Positions 15,957 through 23,453 of a stretch of 64,000 nt of DNA are shown here, in pieces; position 1 is the first letter of the stretch; the number at the start of each line of letters is the position of its first letter. The notes under the pieces are model-generated. The model was not told the DNA's origin. It searched no databases and saw only the letters and a list, made by a program, of their open reading frames with translations. The DNA is taken from contig DATNDU010000031.1 of NCBI GenBank assembly GCA_035606915.1, forward strand, positions 1 to 64,000, in the 5' to 3' direction. Origin of the DNA: Roseiarcus sp035606915 (GTDB taxonomy: Bacteria > Pseudomonadota > Alphaproteobacteria > Rhizobiales > Beijerinckiaceae). The translations under genes and the position numbers were made by a program.

Positions 15957-17206
15957 TTGAAGTTCTCGCTAGCCAGCCTCGCCGCCCAAGCCTTGCGCGG
16001 CCACCGGGATTGGCCGGAGCAGTGGCGTTCGGCCGAGCCGAAGCCGGCCTATGACGTCATCATCATCGGCGCTGGCGGCCACGGCCTCGCCACCGCCTAT
16101 TACATGGCCAAGGAGCACGGCATAACCAACATCGCCGTGCTGGAGAAGGGCTGGCTCGGCGGCGGCAACACCGGCCGCAACACGACCATCGTGCGCTCGA
16201 ACTATCTATGGCCGGCCTCCGAGGGCATCTATGGCCACGCCCACAAGCTATGGCCGGGGCTGTCGAAGGAACTCAACTACAACGTCATGTTCTCGCCGCG
16301 CGGCGTCATGCTGCTGGCGCACAGCCTGCACGACGAACAGGCGTTCCGCCGTCATGTCCACGCCAATCGGCTCGCCGGCATTCCCAACGAATGGCTGACG
16401 GCGGCGCAGGCGCAGGCGTTCTGCCCGATCCTCAACATCGACCCCGGCATCCGCTACCCCGTGCGCGGCGCGGCCCTGCAACGCACGGCGGCACCGCCCG
16501 TCACGACGCTGTCGCCTGGGGCTATGCGCGGGGGGCTAGCGCGCGCGGGGTGGACATCATCCAGAATTGCGAGGTCAAGGCGATCCGGCGCGACGCCAGC
16601 GGCGCGGTCGCCGGCGTCGAGACCAGCAAGGGGCCGATCGCGGCGCGCAAAATCGGCGTCGTCACCGCCGGCCACACCAGCGTCGTGATGGCGATGGCGG
16701 GCCTGCGCATGCCGCTGGAATCCTTCCCGTTGCAGGCGCTGGTGTCGGAGCCGCTGAAGCCGGTGATGCCCTGCGTCGTGATGTCCAACGCCGTGCACGC
16801 CTATATGTCGCAATCCGACAAGGGCGAACTCGTTATCGGCGCCGGCACCGACGGTTATATCTCCTATAGCCAGACCGGCGGACCGCATGTCGCCGTCTCG
16901 ACGCTGGAGGCTATCGTCGAGATGTTCCCGATCACCTCGCGGCTGAAGATGCTGCGCAACTGGGGCGGCATCGTCGACACCACGCCCGACCGCTCGCCGA
17001 TCCTGTCGAAGACTTCCGTGCCGGGGCTGTTCGTCAATTGCGGCTGGGGCACTGGCGGCTTCAAGGCGACGCCGGGCTCCGGCCATGTGTTCGCCGATCT
17101 CGTCGCCACCGGCGAACCCAACGCCATCGCCGCGCCGTTCACGATCGAGCGTTTCCGCACCGGGGCGCTGGTCAACGAGGCGACCGCCGCCGCCGTCGCG
17201 CATTGA
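15957..17206 (+). pseudogene. soxB: Sarcosine oxidase subunit beta, frameshifted
   Basis: Two overlapping frames together give a full-length heterotetrameric sarcosine oxidase beta subunit (about 415 aa). Frame 1 from TTG 15957 (ribosome site GGAGGGGA) reads MKFSLASLAAQALRG, then the FAD-binding IIIGAGGHGLATAYYMA and GGGNTGRNTTIVRSNY, up to AALQR at about 16480. The family sequence then continues in the frame two bases later as GGTARHDAVAWGYARGA through to WGTGGFKATPGSGH and the stop at 17206. Loss of a single base near 16481-16487 explains the shift. As it stands, the protein would be truncated within the substrate domain. Either the gene is dead or the read carries an indel error. soxD follows by 12 bases. 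Confidence 0.88.
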
Positions 17207-17218
17207 GGGGCAAATACC

Positions 17219-17494
17219 ATGCTGTTGATCCGCTGCCCCTATTGCGAAATGGAGCGACCTGAGGTCGAATTCAAATATGGCGGCCAGGCGCATCTGGTGC
17301 GCTCTCCGCAGACCGCGACTGACGAGGAATGGACGGACTTTCTTTATTTCCGCGACAACCCGAAGGGCGTCCACGCCGAGCGCTGGCGCCACGCGGCGGG
17401 TTGCGGGCGCTTCTTCAACGCTTTGCGCCACACGGTGAGCGACAAGTTCCTCGCCACTTACAAATCCGGCGAGCCGCGGCCGTCCTCGCCCTAG
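17219..17494 (+). CDS. soxD: Sarcosine oxidase subunit delta
   Basis: A 91-residue zinc-binding delta subunit of heterotetrameric sarcosine oxidase (sarcosine to glycine, formaldehyde and H2O2). It begins MLLIRCPYCEMERPEVEF, and the ligands CPYC and, later, H-AAGCGRFF are present, as is the family motif FLYFRDNPKGVHAERW. Homology runs to about TYKSGEPRP; the last three residues (SSP) are probably foreign. The usual next genes soxA and soxG are missing. Without soxA, and with soxB frameshifted, no working enzyme can be made from this locus. Confidence 0.92.
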   Translation: MLLIRCPYCEMERPEVEFKYGGQAHLVRSPQTATDEEWTDFLYFRDNPKGVHAERWRHAAGCGRFFNALRHTVSDKFLATYKSGEPRPSSP

Positions 17495-18030
17495 GCGCGG
17501 CGCTCGCCGGCGCCGCCCGCGCCGAGGAGGTGCGGCAGATCGCGCCCGACATGTTCGAGCCCGTCTATCGCGACCCCCACGCGCCGCAGCACAAGCCGCC
17601 GCCGCCGCCGAAGCCCGCGCCCGCCGCGCCCAAGGCCGCCGCGCCGAAGCCGCCGGCGCCCGCGCCGGTGTTGGCGCCGAGTCGCGCCCACCCCTACGGC
17701 GCCTGCGCGCCCGAGGCGGCCAATTTCGTCGTCTGCCTCGGCGAGTCCGTTGTGCGCGCCGATGGCGAGGTCGAGGCGGCCGAGCACTCGGTGCTGGCGG
17801 GGCTCGGCGAGCGGTCGGGGGTCAATCCCGTGGTCGCGGACGGGGTCGCGCGGGCGCTACGCGCCGCCGGACAGGCGTGGCGGGGCTTGCGCGAGCTTGA
17901 ATGCGCGGACCTGCCGCTGATCGAGAACGGCCTCATCGGCTCGCTCTACGAGCGCCGGCTGATCTGTCACATCCGCCGCGATGTCGAGCGCGTGGAGTTC
18001 CTGCGCCAGCGCTACGGCGCGCGGGGGTGA
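17401..18030 (+). CDS. Secreted protein with C-terminal LprI-like segment; 5' end probably lost
   Basis: From about 17480 the frame encodes a clear signal peptide (RRAAAVLALGAALAGAARA, then EEV), a Pro/Ala/Lys-rich linker (about 17575-17690) and a domain with paired cysteines. It ends ELECADLPLIENGLIGSLYERR, resembling the lysozyme-inhibitor LprI/DUF1311 type. No ATG or GTG precedes the signal peptide in frame; the nearest start is TTG 17401, deep inside soxD in another frame. The likely explanation is that a deletion removed the original start codon together with soxA and soxG. Expression is doubtful. The C-terminal homology is modest. Confidence 0.55.
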   Translation: MRALLQRFAPHGERQVPRHLQIRRAAAVLALGAALAGAARAEEVRQIAPDMFEPVYRDPHAPQHKPPPPPKPAPAAPKAAAPKPPAPAPVLAPSRAHPYGACAPEAANFVVCLGESVVRADGEVEAAEHSVLAGLGERSGVNPVVADGVARALRAAGQAWRGLRELECADLPLIENGLIGSLYERRLICHIRRDVERVEFLRQRYGARG

Positions 18031-18039
18031 GGCGTCCGC

Positions 18040-18810
18040 TCAGATCGATTTGACCTCGCCGCCGTCCATGCGCAGCGCCGAGCCGGTCATCCATCGCGCG
18101 CCCGGCGACACCAGAAACGCCATCAACTCCGCGATTTCCTCCGGCTCGCCATAGCGGGCGATGCCGGCTTCCTTGGGGAAATTCGCCGTCGCCTCTTCGA
18201 CCGTCATCTCGTGCAGGGGCGCCCAGTGCTGGAGATAGGACCTCCGGCGCCCGGTCATCACCGGCCCCGGCAGCACGCTGTTGACCTGCACGCCGTCGGC
18301 GATGCCGCGGTCGGAGAACGCCTTCGCCAAAGCGACGATCGCCGCGTTGATGACGCCGACCGCCGCATAGGCCGCCTTCGGGAATTGCGCCGAATTGCCC
18401 GACATCAGCACCACCGCGCCTCTGGCCGCTTTCAGCGCCGGCCACGCCGCCAGCGTCAGCCGGCGCGCGCCGTGCAGCTTCAGCGCCAAGCCGCTCTCCC
18501 ACTGTTCGTCGGTCATTTCGAACAGGTCGATCTGGGGGACCGCGCCGGCGATATTGAGCAGCGCGTCGATGCGGCCGAACGCGGCCAGCGCCCGATCGAT
18601 CACGGCTTGCGCGGCCTCCGGCCGCCCCATGTCCGCGTCGACGACCAGCGCCTCGGCGCCGGCCGCCCTGACGGCTTCGGCCGTCTCTTCCAGATGCGCG
18701 CGGTTGCGCGCCACCAGGGCCAGCGACGGGAAATTGCGCGCCAGCCTTATGGCCGTGGCCTGACCGATGCCCTGGCTGGCGCCGGTGACGATGGCGACCG
18801 AGTTCGACAT
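18040..18810 (-). CDS. Short-chain dehydrogenase/reductase with altered active site
   Basis: A 256-residue SDR-fold protein. The cofactor motif is VTGASQGIGQATA at about residues 8-20, and the structural NAG-type motif reads NIAGAV. The catalytic stretch reads AAYAAVGVINAA: the Tyr is kept but the usual Lys four residues later (YxxxK) is Gly. The C-terminus (WMTGSALRMDGGEVKSI) is normal. The loss of Lys suggests reduced or altered catalysis, or a different proton relay. It lies 14 bases downstream of the alpha/beta hydrolase gene, forming a two-gene operon divergent from the CGNR regulator. Confidence 0.85.
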   Translation of the reverse strand: MSNSVAIVTGASQGIGQATAIRLARNFPSLALVARNRAHLEETAEAVRAAGAEALVVDADMGRPEAAQAVIDRALAAFGRIDALLNIAGAVPQIDLFEMTDEQWESGLALKLHGARRLTLAAWPALKAARGAVVLMSGNSAQFPKAAYAAVGVINAAIVALAKAFSDRGIADGVQVNSVLPGPVMTGRRRSYLQHWAPLHEMTVEEATANFPKEAGIARYGEPEEIAELMAFLVSPGARWMTGSALRMDGGEVKSI

Positions 18811-18824
18811 GGGCGTTTTCCTTA

Positions 18825-19670
18825 TTAACGGGGGAGGAAGTCGCGAATTTCAGTCGCGATCTCGGCCGCATGAGTCTCCAACGCGAAATGGCCGGTATCA
18901 AGCAAGCGCACCAACGCCCCCGGGATGTCGCGCTTGAACGCCTCGGCGCCGGGGGGCAGGAAGAACGGATCGTTCTTGCCCCAGACGGCCAGCAACGGCG
19001 GCTTGTGCTGGCGGAAGTAAGCCTGGAAGGCGGGATAAAGCGCGACATTGCTCTGGTAGTCGCCCATCAAATCGAGCTGCAAGTCCTCCTCGCCGGGCCG
19101 GGCGAGGTAGAAATTGTCGAGCGAGTAGCCGTCCGGCGACACCAGCGTCGGGTCGGGAACGCCGTGGGTGTATTGCCACATCGTCGTTTCCGGCTTGAGG
19201 AAGGCGCGCAAGGCGGCGCGGTTGGCGGCGCTGGGCTCGCGCCAGTAGGCCTGGATGGGGCTCCAGCCCTCACTCAGCCCCTCCGTATAGGCGTTGCCGT
19301 TTTGCGAGATAATCGCGGCGATCCGCTCGGGATGCTTGAGGGCGAGCCGGAACCCGGTCGGCGCGCCGTAGTCGAAGACATAGAGCGCGTAGCGGTCGAA
19401 GCCGACGGCCTCGGTGAAGCGGTCGATCATCTCAGCCATCCGGTCGAACGTGAAGCCGGGCCCGGGCATGTCGGATTGGCCAAAGCCCGGCAGATCCGGC
19501 GCGACAATGTGGAAGCGGTCGGCGAGAAGTGGGATCAGGTCGCGGAACATATGCCCGGCGCTCGGGAAGCCATGCAGCAGCAACAGCTTAGGGGCCTCGG
19601 CGGCGCCGGCTTGACGGTAGAAGATCTTGAAGCCGTCGATGTCGACGGCGCGATAGCTGACAGAGGTCAT
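18825..19670 (-). CDS. Alpha/beta hydrolase (haloalkane dehalogenase/epoxide hydrolase-like)
   Basis: A 281-residue alpha/beta hydrolase. It shows LLLHGFPSAGHMFRDLIP (oxyanion loop), DLPGFGQSD, the nucleophile elbow VFDYGAPTG with Asp in the nucleophile position, AVWGKNDPFFLPPGA (acid loop) and the His in DTGHFALETH. The Asp nucleophile fits haloalkane dehalogenase or epoxide hydrolase chemistry rather than esterase chemistry. It is the first gene of an operon with the SDR, and its start (ATG 19670) faces the CGNR regulator across 169 bases. The substrate is unknown. Confidence 0.82.
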   Translation of the reverse strand: MTSVSYRAVDIDGFKIFYRQAGAAEAPKLLLLHGFPSAGHMFRDLIPLLADRFHIVAPDLPGFGQSDMPGPGFTFDRMAEMIDRFTEAVGFDRYALYVFDYGAPTGFRLALKHPERIAAIISQNGNAYTEGLSEGWSPIQAYWREPSAANRAALRAFLKPETTMWQYTHGVPDPTLVSPDGYSLDNFYLARPGEEDLQLDLMGDYQSNVALYPAFQAYFRQHKPPLLAVWGKNDPFFLPPGAEAFKRDIPGALVRLLDTGHFALETHAAEIATEIRDFLPR

Positions 19671-19719
19671 GGCGAAATTCCTTCTTGCGAGACTAACCGA
19701 GGCGAGCGCGGCTCCCGTC

Positions 19720-19776
19720 GTAACTGGTCAAACCGCATCAATAGGGTTACTATCGGTGCGTGGGTTAGAAGGGTTA
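19720..19776. promoter_or_regulatory. Putative operator between the hydrolase and the CGNR regulator
   Basis: GTAAC at 19720-19724 and GTTAC at 19746-19750 form spaced inverted arms in the divergent intergenic region. GGGTTA occurs three times (19744, 19762, 19771), with starts 18 and 9 bases apart. The position suits an operator for the CGNR protein. This is inference from layout only. Confidence 0.35.
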
Positions 19777-19839
19777 TGACGAAACCATGATCACGAACGA
19801 GTGTTGGCCGACATCCGGCGGCCGCGGAACCGCAGCGCG

Positions 19840-20457
19840 ATGACGCGATATCTCCCGGCGATCTTCGTCGGCGACGCGCCGGCGCTGGACTTCCTCAATT
19901 CGATCGCCACGCCGGCCGACGCGCCCGTCGACTGGATCGGCGACGGGGAGGGTCTGTTGCGCTGGCTGGCGCAAGCGCGGCTGGCGCCCGACGCCACGCT
20001 GGAGACCATCCGGGCGCAGGCGCCGCCCGGCGAACTCGACCGGGTGGCGGATCAGGCGAGAGCCTTGCGCGAATGGTTCCGAGGTTTTGTGCGCGCGCGC
20101 ATGGGGGCGCCCCTGACGGAACAGGCGCTGCCGGATTTAGAGCCGCTCAATCTGCTGCTCAGCCGCGAGGAATATTATCGCCGGATCGCGTCATCGCCCG
20201 ACGGACCGCCGCTGCGGCTTGAGACGATCCGCCGCTGGCGCCGCCCCGAGGCGCTGCTGTCGCCGATCGCCGAGGCGCTGGCGCAATTCGTCTGCACAGA
20301 GGATTTCTCGAACGTAAAGGCCTGCGAGGGGCCGGTCTGCACACTTCTGTTCGCCGATCACACGCGCGGCCATCGGCGGCGCTGGTGCAGCATGGCGCTC
20401 TGCGGCAACCGCGCCAAGCAGGCGGCGCATCGCCAGCGGCTACGGGAGCCCGGCTGA
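19840..20457 (+). CDS. CGNR zinc-finger/ABATE-domain transcriptional regulator
   Basis: A 205-residue regulator. The N-terminal ABATE ligand-binding domain begins TRYLPAIFVGDAPALDFLNS. The C-terminal zinc finger holds CEGPVC, then 22 residues later CSMALCGNRAKQAAHRQR with the CGNR signature. ATG 19840 is preferred to GTG 19801, because family members start just before the (A/P)xFVGD(A/P)xxLDFLN motif. Proteins of this type usually control adjacent catabolic genes, here most simply the divergent hydrolase-SDR pair. Its stop codon is one base from the convergent acyl-CoA synthetase stop. Confidence 0.88.
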   Translation: MTRYLPAIFVGDAPALDFLNSIATPADAPVDWIGDGEGLLRWLAQARLAPDATLETIRAQAPPGELDRVADQARALREWFRGFVRARMGAPLTEQALPDLEPLNLLLSREEYYRRIASSPDGPPLRLETIRRWRRPEALLSPIAEALAQFVCTEDFSNVKACEGPVCTLLFADHTRGHRRRWCSMALCGNRAKQAAHRQRLREPG

Positions 20458-20458
20458 T

Positions 20459-22024
20459 TCAGCCGACGTTGCGGCCCTTGCCTTCCCAGTAGGGGGCGCG
20501 CAGCACGTGCTTCAACAGCTTGCCGGCGGCCGAGATCGGCAGGGCGTCGCGGAACTCGACGCTGACCGGGCATTTGTAGCTGGCGATGAAACCGCGACAA
20601 TGCTCGCGCAGCGCCTCGATGTCGGTCTCGGCGCCGGCGCGCAGCACGACGACGGCATGCACCTGCTCGCCCCAGCGCTCGCTGGGAACGCCGATGACCG
20701 CGCAACTGGCGATGGCGGGATGGCGCGCCAGCGCGTTCTCGACCTCGGCGGAATAGACGTTCTCGCCGCCGGAGACGATCATGTCCTTCAGGCGGTCGAC
20801 GATGAACAGGTAGCCGTCCTCGTCGACGAAGCCCATGTCGCCGGAGCGCAGCCAGCCGTCGCGGAAGGCGTCGCGCGTCTCCTTGTCGCGGTTCCAGTAG
20901 CCCTGCATGACGCCGACGCCGCGCGCCACGATCTCGCCGACGGTTCGTGGCGGGACTTCGACGCCGTCGGGGTCGGCGATGCGCATGTCGATGCCCCACA
21001 TCGGCCGCCCCGCCGAGCGCAGGCGGGCGCGGTCGCGGGGGTCGGCGGAGCGATGGCATGGCGCCGGCAGCAGGGTGTAGGGGCCGCCGGTCTCGGTCAT
21101 GCCGTAGCCTTGATGGAACGCCGCCTTCGGCAGCGCTTCCAGCAGCCGATTGAGCAGGCTCTCGTTGATCGGCGAAGCGCCGTAGATAATCTTGCGCAGG
21201 CTGGTCGTGTCGTAGGCGGCGAAGTCCGGATGCTCGATCAGGCGTTGAAGCATGGTCGGCACCATCAGCGTGAACGTCGCGCCCTCGCGCGCGATCGCCT
21301 CCAACACCTTGGCGGGATCGAAGGCCTCGACGAACACGGTCTTGCAACCGCGCACCAGCGCGCGGATGACGATGCACATGCCCGCCTGATGGAACATCGG
21401 CGCGACCGCCAGGATGACCTCATCGGCATCGTAGTTGACGTCGAGCAGATTGCAGAGGGCGTTGCCGGCGAGCGCGTTGTGGCTCAGCATGACGCCTTTG
21501 GGAAAGCCGGTGGTGCCGCCGGTGTAGAACACGCCCGCGAGATCCTCGCCGCCGCGGCGCGCGTCCGGGGCGGGCGTCGCCTCCCGCATCAGCCGGCCGG
21601 CGTGCAGCGTCCCTTCCGGCGCCTCGCCGTCGCCGAGATAGAGGATGGCGCCGAGCGAGCGGCTGCGGGCGCGAAGCTCCGGCAGCATCGGCGCGAAATG
21701 ATCGTCGGCGAGCAGGATGCGGGTGTCGCAATCGTCGAGCGAGAAGGCGACCTCGGCCGGGCTCCAGCGCGTGTTGACGGGATTCAACGCGCCGCCGCCG
21801 CCCCAGACGCCGAGCATGTATTCGAGATAGCGGTCGGAGTTGAGCGCCAGCATGGCGACGCGATCGTTGGCCGCCATGCCAACGCCGTGCAGCACTGAGG
21901 CGAGGCGGCCGGAGCGATCCGCGAGCTCGCGCCAGGTCTGGCGGCGCTCGCCGAACACCGTCGCCTCGGCGGCGGCCGCGCTGCGCAGCTGACGATGCAA
22001 GCCCTCGGTGAGCTGAAGGTCCAT
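20459..22024 (-). CDS. Acyl-CoA synthetase (AMP-forming, FadD/class I)
   Basis: A 521-residue ANL-superfamily acid:CoA ligase. The P-loop reads YTGGTTGFPKGV at about 166-177. HQGYGMTETGGPYTLL is the adenylate motif, followed by DGWLRSGDMGFVDEDGYLFIVDR (hinge), MIVSGGENVY and the catalytic Lys region ISAAGKLLKHVLR. It activates a carboxylic acid to the CoA thioester, plausibly the entry step of this gene cluster. The substrate could be fatty, aromatic or terpenoid. A perfect CCGACGGGTCGG palindrome lies 53 bases upstream of the ATG, shared with other genes of the cluster, so it is probably TetR-controlled. Confidence 0.92.
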   Translation of the reverse strand: MDLQLTEGLHRQLRSAAAAEATVFGERRQTWRELADRSGRLASVLHGVGMAANDRVAMLALNSDRYLEYMLGVWGGGGALNPVNTRWSPAEVAFSLDDCDTRILLADDHFAPMLPELRARSRSLGAILYLGDGEAPEGTLHAGRLMREATPAPDARRGGEDLAGVFYTGGTTGFPKGVMLSHNALAGNALCNLLDVNYDADEVILAVAPMFHQAGMCIVIRALVRGCKTVFVEAFDPAKVLEAIAREGATFTLMVPTMLQRLIEHPDFAAYDTTSLRKIIYGASPINESLLNRLLEALPKAAFHQGYGMTETGGPYTLLPAPCHRSADPRDRARLRSAGRPMWGIDMRIADPDGVEVPPRTVGEIVARGVGVMQGYWNRDKETRDAFRDGWLRSGDMGFVDEDGYLFIVDRLKDMIVSGGENVYSAEVENALARHPAIASCAVIGVPSERWGEQVHAVVVLRAGAETDIEALREHCRGFIASYKCPVSVEFRDALPISAAGKLLKHVLRAPYWEGKGRNVG

Positions 22025-22070
22025 TTCGTCCTCCCTGGAGCCGGCGCATCGCCTAGCTCGACGCCGTGAT

Positions 22071-22097
22071 ATAAAATCCGACGGGTCGGTTTATTAT
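22071..22097. promoter_or_regulatory. TetR-type operator A
   Basis: The core CCGACGGGTCGG (22078-22089) is an inverted repeat with a 2-base centre, flanked by AT-rich arms (ATAAAA left, TTTAT right). It sits 53 bases upstream of the acyl-CoA synthetase start and in the divergent region with a TetR gene. An identical 12-mer lies at 34608, with related sites at 24791 and 33348. Confidence 0.7.
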
Positions 22098-22268
22098 TGC
22101 GCGATTATGCGATAGGTCAAGCAGGGCGGGCGTCGTTGATGAAAGATTTCGCCGCCCCGGCGCCCTTGAGCCGACCCCGGGCGTAATCGCATAAGGGGCG
22201 GCGGGTGATTCGGCCGGTTGCGGTCGTGCCGGGGATCGCCGGTTGAGCAAAGGAGCGCGCGTGCGCCG

Positions 22269-22931
22269 ATGGCGAGAACCCAGTCGAAGTCTTATCCCGA
22301 GATCCGCGACGGCATCCTCAAGTCGGCGGCGCGGCTGTTCGCCGCCAAGGGCTACCCCAACACCTCGATCGTCGACCTCGCCGAGGCCTGCAATTCCTCG
22401 CGCGGCGCGCTCTATCATTATTTCGAATCGAAGGAGCAGATACTGCTCGCCATTCTTGAAACCCATCTTGAGACCGTGCTCGGCGAGCTCAGCGCGATCG
22501 CCTCGCGGCGAGCCGACGCGCTCGACAACCTGCGTGCCCTGGTGCGCCGCCTTATGCTGCTGAACTCGCAAAACCAGGCCGAACAGATCACGCTCTTGAA
22601 CGAGGCCAATCAGCTCGACGAGGCCGCCCGCGCGCGCATCGCCGGCAAGCAGCGCGAGATCGTCGACCTCTTCGTCGCCGCGCTGTCGCGGCTCGATGCG
22701 CAGCAACGCATGACGCCGGCGCGGCGCAAGGCCTATGGCATGATGCTGCTCGGCGCGCTCAACTATACCTACGCGTGGTATGATCCCCAAGGCGCGGTGA
22801 CGCCCGAGGCCTATGCCGACATGACGCTCGACGCTTTCGTCGGCGGCTTCGTCAACCCGCAGGCCCAGCAGGCCCAGGCCCAAGCGCCGGCGAAGACGGC
22901 GCGCCGTCAGACAAGGAAGGAGATCGTGTAG
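22269..22931 (+). CDS. TetR-family transcriptional regulator (first)
   Basis: A 220-residue TetR repressor. The HTH lies at about 12-58: DGILKSAARLFAAKGYPNTS, then IVDLAEACNSSRGALYHYFESKEQIL. The rest is an all-helical ligand domain, and the C-tail is Gln/Ala-rich. ATG 22269 gives the normal length; the frame extends 17 residues upstream without support. It is divergent from the acyl-CoA synthetase with operator A in between, and its 3' end overlaps the oxygenase beta gene by 25 bases on the opposite strand. It may bind the CCGAC-N2-GTCGG operators; the inducer is perhaps an acyl-CoA or the aromatic substrate. Confidence 0.9.
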   Translation: MARTQSKSYPEIRDGILKSAARLFAAKGYPNTSIVDLAEACNSSRGALYHYFESKEQILLAILETHLETVLGELSAIASRRADALDNLRALVRRLMLLNSQNQAEQITLLNEANQLDEAARARIAGKQREIVDLFVAALSRLDAQQRMTPARRKAYGMMLLGALNYTYAWYDPQGAVTPEAYADMTLDAFVGGFVNPQAQQAQAQAPAKTARRQTRKEIV

Positions 22932-23452
22932 ATCGCCTTATTGTTGTTGACGAGCGCCACTTTCTTGTAGGCCATTTTCAGCTCGCCGCCGATCCGGCGC
23001 AGCCGGTAGAGGCAACGCGCCGCCCACATCGTGTCGCCGCGCAGGTTGGTCTCGAAGATCTGGGCATTGCAGGCGACGGCGATGTCGGCGCTGGCGGATT
23101 GCAGAAGCTCGATATTGCCGATGATGCGGGCGAGCTGCGAGGGCGGCGCCTGCGAATGGCGGCGGCCGGTCTTCAATTGGCGGATGCGCAGCGCGATGCG
23201 CGAGCGGTTGTCGTAGATCAGCGACATTTCGCGCTCGGGATCGGTGTCCTGGCCATTGGCGGGCGCCCAATAGAGGCCGTCGTCGGTCCACAGCGCCTCC
23301 CAGGCGTCGTATTCATGGGTGTCCTGAAGCCGCGCCTCGCGATAGAGAAACTGCGCGACCTCGTGATAAAGCTCGTGGCCGAACGCCGCCACTTCGGCCG
23401 AGCCTCGGCCCGTCCATTGCTTGAGAATGTCGGGCTCGCTCGAAGCGTTCAT
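22907..23452 (-). CDS. Aromatic-ring-hydroxylating dioxygenase beta subunit
   Basis: A 181-residue small subunit of a Rieske non-haem iron oxygenase (NTF2/SnoaL fold, structural). Typical stretches are EVAQFLYREARLQDTHEYDAW, EALWTDDGLYWAP and SRIALRIRQLKTGRRHSQAPPS, then IEVfe-like and LYRLRR strands. The ATG at 23452 is a single base after the alpha-subunit stop, so translation is coupled. The length is right for the family (about 160-190 aa). Confidence 0.9.
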   Translation of the reverse strand: MNASSEPDILKQWTGRGSAEVAAFGHELYHEVAQFLYREARLQDTHEYDAWEALWTDDGLYWAPANGQDTDPEREMSLIYDNRSRIALRIRQLKTGRRHSQAPPSQLARIIGNIELLQSASADIAVACNAQIFETNLRGDTMWAARCLYRLRRIGGELKMAYKKVALVNNNKAIYTISFLV

Positions 23453-23453
23453 G

